Assembly (NCBI GenBank): GCA_017506865.1 | Contig: JAFCMP010000224.1 | Location: forward strand, 124,001-188,000 | From: Tribonema minus | Taxonomy: Eukaryota > Sar > Xanthophyceae > Tribonematales > Tribonemataceae | DNA length: 64,000 nucleotides | Reading direction: 5' to 3' | In this document: in pieces, positions 21,946 through 35,400 of the stretch | Layout: each line of letters starts with the position of its first letter | How positions within the stretch are numbered: the first letter of the stretch is position 1 | Program-made: the position numbers and the translations under genes | The notes under the pieces: generated by a model | Databases searched by the model: none | Told to the model about the DNA's origin: nothing | What the model saw: only the letters and a program-made list of their open reading frames with translations

Positions 21946-24509
21946 AGATGCTTTGAGGAAGGAAGTGTCATGGACTTGAAGCTGGCAGGAGCCATGCTTG
22001 GCAGTAGTGTCACGAGTGGACTCGTGCCGGTGATTCCTTCATGTCAAGTTCATGAATGGTTCACGTGCCTGGTGGTCATGCACTAAAAGGAGGGAGGGGG
22101 GCTGCAAGTGCAGCGCAGAGAAGATGTCATACTATACAGCCAGTATTGGCGTCGCGCTGCCTTTGCGTTGACGTGACTGACATAAAGAGCACAATACATG
22201 AGAGCACATCACACTTGTGACGTGGAAGCAGGTTCCTGCACTCTGTGTCGCGCATCAACTTGCTTGCCCTGCACGCAGTTGAGCAATGCTTCATCAGTAT
22301 TTGCGCAGCCTCGCACGCTGCACGCGCAGCACTAACAAGCACCTTCTTGATGACCTGAGACAACAGGGTGCGCACCGTGACCTGAACCTGGTTGCCATGG
22401 CTCACGTTAGGGTGGCATTGATGTTGGCTGCCCTCATTCGCCTCGTGCATTTTACCTGTGTTGAAATTGCGCACTCAAGGCAAACCACAGGTAACTGTTG
22501 TATGCCGCATAGGCTCTCATTCAAGCTTTTGTTTCCTGTACGATGGATCCCATGTTGTGCCTGATGCAAGTCCGCGCGGCTCTCAATGTGTTGGCCTCTG
22601 ACCTTAGGCTGCTTTGTTGCACCGTGTTTACAAACCAAAGGCTGATGCTGCCAAATGCTACTTGGAGGCCATCATCAATACAAGAAACCTTCAAGTGCGA
22701 TCATGAAGCGGTTGTATGCGCGTATCGGTGCTGTCAGTGCTTTTTTGAATGCAGCAGTCACACACCTGAATTTGCAAGGGAGAGTCACACTTCCGCACAT
22801 CGCGCAACAAAAGCTGCAGTCCACCGCAGCTACCAATGCCACCAGTACACCAGTACATTGTATGTCTGAGGCACTGGGCATGTACGACGCAGCAAGTAGT
22901 TGAAGTTGATTGTCCAGCAGACAAGGCAGAGGCAAGGGAGACAGCGACAGTAACTGATTAATGCATGGATCCCTGTGTATGCTAATCTGCTTCTATGACC
23001 CACAGCTTCACCTCACCGCTACAAAAAACTGACCCTAGGAGCTGACCTCAAGTTGCCCGCCGCCGCAGCCAACGCCGGTGCAGTACACACCTCGATATCC
23101 TAAGTACAGAAGCACGCCCTGAGCGAGAATTAATAAAAAGTACAGAAGCACGCACAAAAACACCGCACGCAGGCGGCAAAACAGACCCCCGTCGGCCCAA
23201 CCTTTCAAGTAGTGTGCCGAACGTGCGGCATGCGGGAACCATCGAATGCGCGCGGCGGCGCGGCGGCAGCGGGGAATGCGACAAAAGCGGTGTGTGTGTG
23301 TGCTTCGCGCACCGCAAAACGGCGGGCGCGCGGGGGTGCGGGGGGGGGGGGGGGGGGGTGAGGGGGGGGGGCGGGGGGCTGGCGACACAACCGACCGTCA
23401 TTGGGGTCACAGCGCTCAGCTCATCTGACCATCATCGCTCCGCGCGCTGCGCGTCAGCGTCAGCACAGCTCACCCCTCCCATGTCCAGAGTATGTACAGA
23501 ATGCTGCAGGCGCGGTGGAGAGGTCAGCGCGCCCACGCCAGCGCTCAGTCATGACTGCAAAGCGAGGCTGTGGTGAAATAGGGTCTGTGTGTGTGTGAGG
23601 GGGGGGGGTTGGTGGGGGTTGAGGGAAGGGGGGGGGGGGGGCACTCCTTAAGATGCACAGCAGCTGTATGTTGTCGTGCCTCCTGGGTCAGCGGGCCCTG
23701 AAACTGGTTCCGCCGTTCATGCGAGAGGAACGCTGCTCGCCACCTGTGGCGCACAGCACGACATCCAGCGTGATGTGTGAAGAATGGCGATGATTCAGAA
23801 ATTTGCACGGCCGCCGAAGATCGTCTTTCAAAAGATATTCCAGTGTCGCTGACAAAAAGGCATCGTTTTGTGGCCTGACATGATGGGCACATTGCAACAT
23901 GCACGACGCGCCATAGACAGTAGACAGCCTCACGTGAGACTACGGTGCCAGCTGTTACTCTCAGTCGCAGCGAGGCAATGTTTGCATCAGCATTCACCTA
24001 TTCGTGTGCTTGTCAAGCGGCCAGCTCCGTAAAGGCTGCAGCCCCTCCAATACAGTCCGCAAGAGGCGCCAGCGGTGGTGACGCTCCGCCAATGCTGAAC
24101 ACTGCTGCTCCTCCAATGCTGAGCCATGCCAATGCTAAGCGTCGCAACTGCTGCTGCTGCGGCGGCGGCGGCAGTGGCGGCAGCGGCAGCGGCAGCGGCT
24201 GCAGCTGCTGCAGTGCTTCTCCTGCTGCTGTGATTGTTAACAGCCAAAACTCAGTGTCGCCGCGAAGTTGAGCAATGTTTCCTGTCCAAGTAAGCTCTTC
24301 TGCAGCCCCCGCGCCCTCGCTCCTCCTGGCTCTGGCCATGCCAGTGCTGCACCTGGCACCCGCTGCAAGGCTGCTAGTGTGGCGGCAGCGCACGCGCCGG
24401 TGCCTTCGATCTATGCCCTATCAGGTTTCATATACGCTGGACGGCAGCGGCGGTGCGAACATCGCCGCCGCTGCTGTGATACGCCTGCTGCCTTGCCACA
24501 TGCGCCAGA
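21946..24509. other. Intergenic region between convergent genes
   Basis: Between the WW gene (plus) and the HSF gene (minus). It holds long poly-G runs (about 23340-23370 and 23601-23641), a copy of a dispersed repeat at 23114-23144 and a CTG/GGC-rich stretch (24140-24230) that may be HSF 3' UTR. No gene recognised. Confidence 0.5.
23114..23144 (+). repeat. Dispersed repeat, short copy
   Basis: Core of a repeat shared with 34258-34340 (plus) and 58297-58370 (minus): CGCCCTGAGCGAGAATTAAT followed by AAAAAGTACA. Only the core is conserved at this site. Confidence 0.8.
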
Positions 24510-24754
24510 CTAGAAGCCTGAAGATGTGGAGGCACCACTGCCGCTGCCGCTGTGATAGGCAGCTGCGCGCAGCGCCCGCTGCTGCACCTGCAACTGCCGC
24601 AGCTCGTGCTGCTGCTGCTGCTGCTGCCGCTGCTGCTGCTGTCGCTGCTGCTGATGATGATGATGCTGCGGCAGCTGCTGCTGCGACTGCCACGGCGAGG
24701 GCGACAGCAGCTGCACCTGGTGGCCGTTGCTCAGCCACCCCTGCTGCTGTTGAG

Positions 24755-24815
<61 letters not shown>

Positions 24816-27800
24816 CTGAAGCCCATTGCGCGCTACGGCGCCAAACTGCAGGCTGCCGGTGCTTACTGATGGGAAAGCTGTACCAGACCCAGGCTGCAGC
24901 TGCTGCTGCTGCTCCTGCTGCGGCTGATGCTGTTGCTGCTGCTGCTGCTCCTGCTGCTGCAGATGGCGCATCCAGCGCGCCAACGAACTGCCACTGCCAT
25001 TGCCGCTGCCGCTGCCAGCGCCGCCGCTGCTGCTGCCGTCGCCGCCTCCATTGCCGCTGCCGCCGCCGCCGCCGCCGCCGCCACCGCCGCCGCTGCCGCC
25101 GCCACTGCCGCCGCTGCCGACTTGCGGCCACCATGGTGCGGCAGGCGCATTGCCCGCTAGCAGATCACCTCCAAGGCCTTGAGAGCGGTCTTGCGGTGCC
25201 TCATGGAAGAATGGCACATCGGAGAACGAGTCTGCCAGCGCCGCCGCTATGCCGCACGCCGCCCCTGCCGCCGGTGCTGCCGGCGCCGCCGCCGCCGCCT
25301 CCGCCGCCGCCGACGAAGCCGTGGGCGCAGCCCGGTCATCACCAAGGGGCGCCCTGTCCTCGGGCAAAAAGTACATGTTGTACATATGCGCCGGATGCAT
25401 CAGATGCTCGGCGGCGGCGGCGCCGCCGCTGGCAGCAGAAACTGCATCAGCGCTGCGGGCCCTGGGTCCGCTGTAGCATACAGCTCCCGGCGGCCACGCT
25501 CCGCCGTGCACCGGGGCTGCGGCACTGCCGCTGCCGCTGCTGCTGCCGTTGCCGTGCTGGACACTGGCGCCGCCGCTGTTGTTGCCGTTGCGTGCGCCAC
25601 TGCTGCTTCCGCCACCGGCTCCGACACCGCCGCCGCCACCGCCACCGCCACTGCCACCTTCGCCACCAGCATCGCTGCCGCTTCCATCACCGCCGCAGCC
25701 GCCACGACAGCCGCCACCGCCGCCGCCACCGCCGCCGCCGCCGCCGCTATTAGCACCCAGGTGCTCCTGCTTCAGAAGCCACGAGCCTCCCTGCAGCGGA
25801 GCACGAGCTCCATCGTGCGGCAGCGGCGCAGCGCCGAGGCCTGCGCGGGCATCCGTTTGATGCTCCCACTGCGCGGGAGAGTGCCGCTGCTGCCCTGCTG
25901 CCGCGGCGCCGCTAGCCGAGCGCTGCCACCGTGAGTCTGGCCAGTGGATGCTGACGGCGCCCTGGTTGAGGTAGCTGCTGGCGGGGCCGTGCGGCCACGG
26001 CACGCGCGGCTCCTGCTGCTGCTGCTGCTGCTGCTGCTCGTGCAGCTGCTGCAGCTGCTGGCGCTGCATCATCTCCAGCAGCTGCTGCTGCTCCTGCGGC
26101 GCGAACCCCTGCGCGCCCGGCGACGGCGCGTGGTGCAGGCCGCGCAGCGCCATCGCAGGCGAACCGATCACGGAGCCGCAGCTGTCGGTGCCGCTGCCGC
26201 CGCTGCCCAATCTGCCGCCGCGGATGTAGTCGCATGCGCCGTCGCCGCCGCCGCCGCTGGCGCTGTTGCTTCGGCAGCGCTGGTCCGCGGCCAGTGCGTG
26301 CGGTGCGCTGTCTCTCGGCAGCAGGCCCTTGGCCACATAGAGCTTGGGGCGGCGTATGTTGTTGAGGTCTTCGTAGCGGCCGGCCTTGAAGTGCTCGTGG
26401 TAGTACATGCCTGCCGTGTGAGCATGACAGACGCGCGGAGCACCGGTGAGTGCCGGCACGGGTACGCAGAGGGGGAGCGTCAACCTTGACGTTGCACTTG
26501 AAGAAAGCGGATGTGTGCTTGACGAGCTGAGGGGAAGGGGCAAATGTGAATGTAGCGTCCGTCCATCTGACACGGATGTGTTCAGAATGTATATGATTGG
26601 CACAAGCTGCTCTTTCAGCCGTAAACCAGGTTTCACACGCCTAAAGTCGCGTTCTATGACATGCTTCAGGTACCGCCCGCCCCCCCTCCAATCCACGATT
26701 GCCACCTGACAATCCTCCGCCTGCACTGCGGGCTGGTCATTGGGCTCAAGCATGCATCGCAATGTGGAGGTCAAGACAGCAATAGACACTGTTGATGGTT
26801 CCGTAAGCGGGTAGGGTACCCCCCGCCCCTGCCCCCCAAACCCTGCTGAAACACGCACCTGTGTCGGGCCCCCGCGTCAACTTCTTGAACCCGTACAGGT
26901 TGCACTGCCGCTGGAAGCTGGTGTAGTTGTTGTCTGCGAGGGGCGAGACACGTGCGCGTGAGTGAGAAGCGGTGAAGCGCCACGGCTCAACCATGGACGC
27001 GCGGACAAGCGCGTCGTTGAACAACTGCACACAATGGTGATAGTGCATGGAGAGGACTCTGAGCTGTTTGATGACAAGACGCGACTGCAGAGAAGACAGC
27101 AGCCCTGCTGATGTACCAGACAGAGATTCTCCACTCCTTTGTAGCTGCCAAGGGCATGCAGGAAAGCCATTGCATACGCAGCACAGGGGTGAAGGAGCCA
27201 GCACGTCTGTCTGGGTTCTTGAGCAAGTCTAGCAACCGGCACCCTCTTGTGCGGCAATCCATGAGTGAACTTAATGTCAAGTGAGCACTGTTCAACAGCT
27301 GGCGCGAACGAGCTGACAGGCAGCCCACCCTGCTGCAGCCTATGGTGCGGGTAATCACTTGAAACTATGACAGTTGCCTCGGCAGTGCTTGGATCCATTC
27401 TGGATGGCTACTGTTAGCCCGCTCGTTGTGCACACAGCTACACAGGCTGAAAATGTGTGTTAACCATGCCGCCAACCGAAAGCCGAAGGAAGTTCAAGTT
27501 CTGGAACTCCTACTCACGTCTGAAGTAGTTGACCAGGGTCTTGTTTGCGAACAAATGCATGTTGTTGACCTTGAAGCCCTCTCCCCCTTTCACCCAGCTC
27601 ACAATGCTGGGATCCTCCTCCTGCAGTATCTCGTACAGCCGCCGTGGGAAGGCCTGAGGCGCTCCTCTCTTGCCCTGTGGGTCAGTCACAAATATGCAGT
27701 GTGAAGTTGCGGCATGAGACATGCATTCGCGCTTGTTGCAGGAGTTCCGAGAGTCCGGCAGCAGCGGCATCGCCACAAAAGCGCAGCAACGCGCAGAGAG

Positions 27801-28288
27801 GAAGCGTTGTCAGGCGCTTCGCATTTATGGATCTATGCAACAGCATCACATCGCGAACATTTTTAAGTTAACAGCCAGAACGCATCAAGCACTTGTTGAA
27901 AGCGGGAAAGAACTCGTAGTATAGTACGATTAATTGACACGCCTTCCGGTGGAGCGGCACTCTGCTAGGCTCGGCGGTGCAAAGCGGGCGGCGGCGGCGA
28001 TCCGTGGCATACTCCCGACAAACACCTTTGCAACTACGCCGACTCTCCACCTCGGGCGTTGCCGTCTCAGCAATCGAATCGAAGCATCGCTATATGGTAC
28101 TCAGTGCACTCATCATGCAGCCGTGTAAGCGGCATCATCAGCACTGCGGGCCAAAAATCGCCACACAGAAAATACTTTACACTACTTACCGTTTTCGGGT
28201 ATTTGAGGTGGCTGGCTGGCAGTTCCGCTTCGTTCTGGCCCACCTGCAGGCTTCCCATATCCCAGGGCGGGTCGCCCGGCTGCGACAT
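24510..28288 (-). CDS. Heat shock factor (HSF) family transcription factor
   Basis: Four exons on the minus strand (28190-28288, 27518-27674, 26859-26933, 24510-26410; phases 0, 1, 1) give about 743 residues. The HSF DNA-binding domain spans exons 2-4: FPRRLYEILQEED, VSWVKGGEGFKVNN, FANKTLVNYFRHNNYTSFQR (recognition helix), then NLYGFKK and YYHEHFKAGR. The helix reads FQRQCNLYGF rather than the FVRQLNLYGF of animals and plants, like HSFs of diatoms and related algae. No heptad-repeat oligomerisation domain is evident. The long last exon encodes Gln, Gly and Ser/His-rich low-complexity sequence, including 19 consecutive Gln from a CAG tract. Nuclear activator of stress genes is the family role. 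Exon 1 is assigned from the ATG at 28288 and a perfect GTAAGT donor; it has no conserved motif. Confidence 0.88.
24757..24813 (-). repeat. CAG/CTG microsatellite encoding poly-Gln in HSF
   Basis: About 19 uninterrupted CTG units on the plus strand (CAG in the HSF sense strand). It is translated as poly-Gln and likely length-variable between strains. Confidence 0.9.
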
Positions 28289-29434
28289 GGTGAATTGCGC
28301 GTGTGTGTGTGCTTTCTTGCTTTGCCGAGGGCTGAAGTTGAACCATGCGTACACACTCATCTGTGTGCTGCCCTTTCGAAGCCGAAACCAGGTTTTTTTT
28401 TTTTAAACGCAAGCTTTGTGTGCTTCGTTCCTGGCAGCTTGAAGGCGGCATTGGTCGAAGACTGCTACATCAAGCGAACCAGTCGCTGAGCGCCCTGGCA
28501 GCCAACTTGCGAAGACCGCCAAGAGGCCCCCAAGAGCCAAGATTTGCTATCATGGACACACAGGAGCTTCCAGAAGCACTCACGATGTTCGCCAGAGGAG
28601 CTGGAGGAGCTACGTGCATGTGGGAGGTTGCAGTGTAGCCATGATGCACAACACATCAAGATGCAACATTTCATGCACGTCTAGAAGGTGCGGCGAGCGC
28701 GCACGACAAGGGCAAGGCAGTCCCGACTTTTTTCACTACTGTGCAACAGCCCCGTAATGCAGAATTGCCGCGTTGCTATGCCAACGACATACCGACAGTG
28801 TATACGACTTAGTTTGCACACATGGCAATGCTTGGTTAGCATGGATGATGTGTTCAAACTGTGCAGGCAAACATGGTTCCTATTGCACATCATCCTGACA
28901 ACTGGATGCAAAATAATGTCATGCTGACCATTCAAGGCCAGAATGCAAATGCATGGTTCCAATGCACGTAACTTGTTCAATTTGTTGTCATGCAGCTGAA
29001 GATCTGCAACTGCCCCCATGCACACAAGTAACACCTCAAACACGAATACACGTAGATCGGCAGAGAAGCACAGATGTAAGCAAGCTCACGCATCTTTTGC
29101 GAAAGATGGCGGTTACCACACAGCTCTACAGGGGCACATCTTTGAACTGCGCTCTTGCAAAAGATGGCGGCTACCACACAGCTCTAAAGTAGCATCCACG
29201 TGCTGCGCGGGCAGGTGCCCTAGACGCAAGCGCCGCAGCCTATGTGATGTGCTGAATCTGCTGCATGGAAAGGTGGGCGGGCACCGGAAACCTGACCGAT
29301 CACGTAGTGGTGCTGATGGTCTACAACCGCAGATTGCACAGCTTCTCTCCCTCTATCCATGCGCTCCCTCCCCCCTGTGGTCAAGCACCGCGCAAACACT
29401 TCGCGTGCCTGCATGTGCCATGACGCAGCTGGGC
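28289..29434. other. Spacer between two minus-strand genes
   Basis: HSF promoter side and 3' flank of the histidine-phosphatase gene. It contains a 12-base T run near 28393 and a tandem duplication with 58-base period at 29101-29188. No gene recognised. Confidence 0.5.
29101..29188. repeat. 58-base tandem duplication
   Basis: The block AAGATGGCGG(T/C)TACCACACA followed by GCTCTA occurs at 29102 and again 58 bases later. It is not associated with a recognised exon. Confidence 0.8.
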
Positions 29435-32400
29435 TCATGGAGTATGGAACAGGGGGACCACCATCCCCGGCTCTCTCCGCACGGTGGCGCCAGCGTCCCC
29501 CTCCTGCTTCTCCATTAAGCACAGGTACCACCGCATGGAAGCAAGCTGCTCGCGCCACTCGCTGCCGTTGCTGCTGCCGCCGCCGCCGCCGTCAGCGCCG
29601 TTGTTCAGGCCGAGGGCCGCGCACAGCAGCGGGAACTTTGCCGGAACCAGAATGTGCTTGAAGTCGCCGAGGTGCACCGCCCTGCAGCAGCGCTCAGACA
29701 TCACACAATAACAACAACAACAACAGAAATATTTCCGAAGATCCGCGCTCAGCGCCATGGTGAAAAGGCACTGCATCGTCTGCGGCGTTGGCGGCTGGGC
29801 ACTCTGTCATGAGCCAGGATGCGCTTGCACCTGCGATGCAGTGGCAGCGATGTGGCGCGCTGCTGTGTGGACATGACGGATACATACATACGCCCCGTCC
29901 TATGGGCAGCCGGTGGCGCGCGCCTACTGCATCATGTCAAGGTGCCCGTGCAGCGCAGCCGCCGCCGAGCACATGCGCACATTGCAGCATGCGCAATGGC
30001 AAGAAGCTCCAGCAGGAGGTGACGCTCCCATGCACTTGACTAACAGTGCAAGGCATATGCGCATTTCAGCGGGATCCTCTAAGAGTGGCACACATCGCCA
30101 GCCTTCGCACCAGGCGCGTCGACTGTAGGGTTGCGATGCATCATGCGCCTGCGCTTGCGTGTGGCTGCGTTTGCAGCTGATCAACTTAGAGCTTAAGTGA
30201 CTATCATGAAAGGGGCCAAGAAGCTCACAGAAGAAGTGTGCTTTGCATGCTCTGGGGAGGATATTCATGACACCGCAGCAGATCTTACGCGCCTGCATCA
30301 TCTCCCACACTTGACGACCAACAGGGACTGGAAAGATGAAAATGTGTTTTTCCTTTCATACATCCTTGCTCGTGCTTATATACAGCCCAGCAGCAGTCAG
30401 GATGTGAAAATCCCTGACATTCAAGTTGCTCAGCTCGTAATGAGCGCTGCCATGCAGATTTTTTTTTTGTGCCGCTGCCTCAACGCCCCACACTACCAGG
30501 CTGGACTAAGGACACTTGGTGAGCCAAGGCTGGAGTCATCCTACTCGGGTGGTCACAAAGGGCAAATACCGCAGTGCTGTCGCAACGCGAGGAGCATGCG
30601 CTGTTGCGGCTGCCAGCTCACAGCTGCGAACTGAAACATACTTAGAGGCACCTTCCAAAACTGCACTGGCCGCTGGAATGCAATGTAGGTATGTACAGCC
30701 GTGATCAACTCGCAGAAGGCCAAAATCATACACTTCAAGTCACACTTCTTGAAGGTGACGCACCTGCCCTGCGGACTGTCAGCCAGGGTCACAGCATAGG
30801 TGCCACTGGTCCTGAACGCTGCTGCATGCTGCTGCAGCCCAGGCATCTCTTTCAGTGCCACGCACAGCTTCTGCAGGGACGGGCTGTCGAACTGTATTGC
30901 AGCGTACAGGCTCCTCTCCTCGTTGACCACACAGCTGCTCAGACGTTCAGATAGCAAGATGAAGTGCACGTGCAAGCGGGCAGAAGGCTTGAGGGGGCGT
31001 CTCAGCGCATGCAGTGTTCATTCAACCATTGAAAGCACCCAGTGGAGGAGGCGAAGTGCAAAGTTGGATGAGCGGTGGGGAGAATCCAGCAGTGACTACC
31101 GCTTTGTTGATGAGCTTGAGAGCTCCTGCAATAGGCGAGGGCGTGAGGTGCCGGTTGCCATTTTCTGAAGCGGTGGAACCCAGGCATGGTGGCGCAGCAG
31201 GCAACGGGTAGTGGGCCATACAAGCATTGGGAATGCAGTTACACAGCACGCACTAGGGAGTGCGTCGGAGCACGCGCTGCACATGGCGCGGCGCATGCAA
31301 CTTGGACGTCAAGCCGTGAATTTCAAGATCTGAACTTCAAAAAAACTGGCATCTCTCAGCTTCAACTCTTTGCACTCGCCGCCTGACCTGAGCGATACTG
31401 CGAGCATGTTGTCACGTTCTCACCCCATGGCTCAACTGCAAGTTTCAACTATGCATCAAATATCAGCTAAAGCTCTGTGCATCCCATCTCACCCCAAGCG
31501 GTCCGCGCGGCCGCCGCCCCACGCGAGCATGCCCTCTCACGTGCCATTTGGCTCACACTTCAACTTCAATTTCAAGTGTATGTACATCCATCTCACCCAA
31601 GTGCGTCCGCGCCGCCGACACCCCACGCGAGCATGCTCTCACACCCCTTGCAGCTCATCTTCAACTCCAACTTTTCAAAATCTCAACTTCAACTCTCCAC
31701 TCACCTGAGCGCGTCCGCACCGTTGACGCCCCACACGAGCATGCTCTCGGACGGCGGCACGCCGGCGCCGCGGCCCGCGAGCCGCAGCGCCTCCGTGCGC
31801 AAATTTCAACTTCAATCACCTCAACTTCAACTCATCCACCTGAGCGCATCCGCGCCGCCGACGCCCCACGCGACCATGCTCTCCGACGGCGGCACGCCGG
31901 CGCCGCGGCCCGCGAGCCCCAGCGCCTCTGTGCGGCGCAAATTTCAACTTCAATTGCCTCAACTTCAACCCATCCCACTGAGCGCGTCCGCGCCGCCGAC
32001 GCCCTACGCGAGCATGCTCACGGACGGCGGCATGCCAGCGCCGCGGCCCGCGAGCTGCAGCGCCTCCGTGCGTAGCACAAGTTCAACTTTGCACCTCATA
32101 TCAACTTCAACGCTGCCTCACCTGAGCGCGTCCGCGCCACCAACGCCCCACGCAAGCATGCTCTCGGACGGCGGCACGCCGGCGCCGCGGCCCGCGAGCC
32201 GCAGCGCCTCCGTGCGCAGCGCCAGCCCGAGGCGCTGCACGAGCTCGAAGGGCAGTGGCAGGAACGAGGAGAGCGCGACGTGCAGGCGCCCGCCGCGGCG
32301 CGCGATGAAGGTGCAGTCGCGCAGCGCGGCGTCGGCGCGCGCGGCTGCGCAGAAGCGGTCGTGCTCAGCGAGCAGCGGCGGCGGCGCGCTCCTGTCGGGC

Positions 32401-35400
32401 TCCAGCCAAACTGCGTATGACCTGCGGAGTGTGGGGGGGAGGCAAGGGGGGGGGGGGGAGGGGGGGGGGGTGTCTGAAGCTGGCAAAGATGCACGACGGT
32501 GTGCGCTTGGCAAGGCACGTGGGCCATTTGCCAGGTGCAAGCTGTGGTCAGGCGTGGCTGCAGCACGTTTAAAGCGGTGGTACGCTAGCCAGCAGCGGCT
32601 CCAGTTACTCCGCATAGGAGCTGCTGCATGTTGATAATGGCCAGGGCAAGTAGGTTGCGGGGAGCGCTTGCGCTTGTTGTACTGAGCACCTGATGGCTGA
32701 GCGCAAGTCGACTCAGTGCCGCTGCGCTGCGCTCGCCTGCTGCCTGCGCCTGCTGCCTGAGCGCTGTTGAATGAGAGCAAGTCTGAGCCTTGTTGACTGA
32801 GCTCGTGTTAGTGGCGCATGGGGGGGGGGGGGGGGGGGGAGGGGCTGTTGTACTGTAGGTGTATTGCGGGCTGTCACGCTGTCGCACGCTGCGGCAGACA
32901 TCTGCGCAGTTGGCGCTGCTATGCATGTACGCCCCTTGCAAGGCATGGGGAGCTGCGGGCTACTACTGACCGCAACCAGCACCCAAACCACGCATCTCGT
33001 GTGCAGTCCACACTCACGCCAACGCGAGCTTTGTGCAGTGCAGCTTTGTACTTCCAACAAACTGCCACATGCATCACCCAGTGCACGCCTATGCCAGAGC
33101 GAGCTTATGCAGTGCACTTCTGTACTTCCGACGAATTCCAACACAAGTATACTACGTACCTGCCGTGATCGGGCTGACCCGGGACCGGCGGAATCTGCGA
33201 TGGCGGCGCCTCTGGGTGCCACACAGTCCTGAGTTGCGTGCAGTTGTCGAGCTTGAGAAGCGCGCGTTCAGCGTATCCGACGTGCTCCATCAGATACATG
33301 ATGAACCCCCAGTGGCACCTGCACAAGGGGGGGTTTGAGGGGGGGAAGAAGGGGGTTGATTAAGCGAGCGAGGCTTCGTGACAAAGCTTCTGTCTGCGCC
33401 AAGAACGGGTTGTGGTTTCTTTACCCTGCCAGTATCCGGGGTTGGAGGGCTTGAGGGGCTTAGCCAACAGGCAGGACGTACTTCATCTTGAAATATCCTC
33501 TACATGGGCCGTTGTTACCTACCTACAAGCTGCACCACACCTTATGAATACATAAAGATTGCTGAACTATACGTCATCTATTGCATGCCCTCTACATAGG
33601 TATACGACTACTGTACCTACGCGTAGCGCCACCCGCGAGACGGTGGGAGTAGGATGGGTAGGCAAGAGTTACACCAGTGCATGTGCATGTAACCATGCGA
33701 GTCATTCGCAGACGCAGCAACAATCACTGGCTCGGGACTACCCCACATGTTCGTTAACATCACACTCCATCATACCCCTCTGAGCAGGATGGATAGGCAA
33801 GCATTCCAGCAATGCAGGTGCAGGTAAGTATGCGGCCCGTTTGCCAATGCAGCAGCTATCACCGGTTTGAGAAACTCTTCAGAAGGCACGTACGTATAGT
33901 GAGACATGCGGGAGGGGGGGGGGCACTCAAACCAGTCCTGTCGCACAGATCAGGAGGACGCTCTGCAAGGGACATGTAAGTCGCGGCGCAATATTATGCG
34001 GCCCTGCACGTGAGATTTCAAGGAGACAGGCGCTTCTGCACCTGGTGTCAAGGAGTCACACTATCACAATCTGAGTCACTCACACGACCACAATCCGAGT
34101 CTCCGGGCACCACCGCAGCCATGCCAAGAAGACGTCCAGCCGACCCAAATCGCCCGCTGTAGCGCACAGGAGAGGCGAGCAGCACCAGAGCACAAGTACA
34201 CTTAGCGGCGTCGTTTAACTATGGTTGTCATTGGAACACTCTCAGATCGCCACATGACACGTAGATTCTGTACTACAAGCTTTGACATCAATCACCTGGC
34301 CCTTTCCGCGCCCTGAGCAAGAATGGACAAAAAGTACACGTAGTATGCTAGCACAGTTAGCAATCGCAGATAGCATCTGGCCGCGCAGATGTGCACGCGC
34401 ATGCGCGCTGCTGCTGTGATGACAGCGCTCAGACACACACCTGAGCACTGTCACAGGCTTGCCGTTACGTTCGCATGCCACCGTGCGCGCTGCAGCAGAT
34501 GCCACCGTACTCGCCGCAAGTGAAGTGCACGCGCAATGTGTGCCATGATGGCAGCGCTCAGACACGCCTGAGCGCTGTCACAGGGTTGCCTTGTGCATAG
34601 CTTTGCCGCGTGTTTGCGCGCAATCCGCAGCGATCGACTGAGGCCTCATTGCACCAACTGCACCCTCCTTTGTTGAAGTAGCACGCTGACGACAGTTGCG
34701 TAATGGTGAACGGCTGTCAGTCACCGCAATGTCGGTTGCGCAGGGCTTCAGGACGAGAATCGGGTCACCTACGCTCCACCGGTCCCCCACGATGTTGCCT
34801 CGCACACAGCGGCGGCCTCATCATAGCAACTTCAACTTTAAAGTAAACTGTGACATGCTGCTTGCCATTGACCGCAACAGCTGTACAATTACAGGTGTTG
34901 TCAGTTACACACTCCAAGAAAATCAAGTGGCGGCTCACCTATGCTCCACCAGTCTCCCACAACGTTGCCTAGATGTACATCCTTCCACTTCTTGAGGCCG
35001 GTTAGTTTTGGCTCAGCCTCCAGCTGCTCCCGCTGCCTGCCCTGCATATCATGTCGAACAGTCAGAGCCAGGAGTAAGCAGTGAGGTTACAGCGAGGGCA
35101 AGTGAAGCGCTGCACACAGCGACGGTTCGCTGCTGCACATGCATCAGTCACATCAAAGGCGTTTTGAATGGGAGAATGTATCCACCGAATGGGGCTGTGC
35201 CACTTTTCTGCGCGCCGGCCGCGTGAACCGCGTCTGCACTTGAGCTCAGCCAGGAACAGGTTGTAACAGGTGCTAACAACAACCGGAAAGAGCACACACA
35301 ACAGCGTCACGCAGAAACTGCAGCTCGTGCGCCTCTGCCACTAGGTGTGGTGCAGCGCGCGAGGCTGCCTGCGATGCGCAGAGGGCAACAATAGCGAGCG

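Noticed and set aside
24275-25753. Open frame of 492 codons on the plus strand, Ala/Arg/Cys-rich
   Set aside because: It is antisense to the low-complexity last exon of HSF. The frame is open only because of CTG/GCC repeats and has no domain.
30197-30634. Possible plus-strand gene of 145 codons
   Set aside because: Lies antisense within an intron of the histidine-phosphatase gene and shows no conserved motif.
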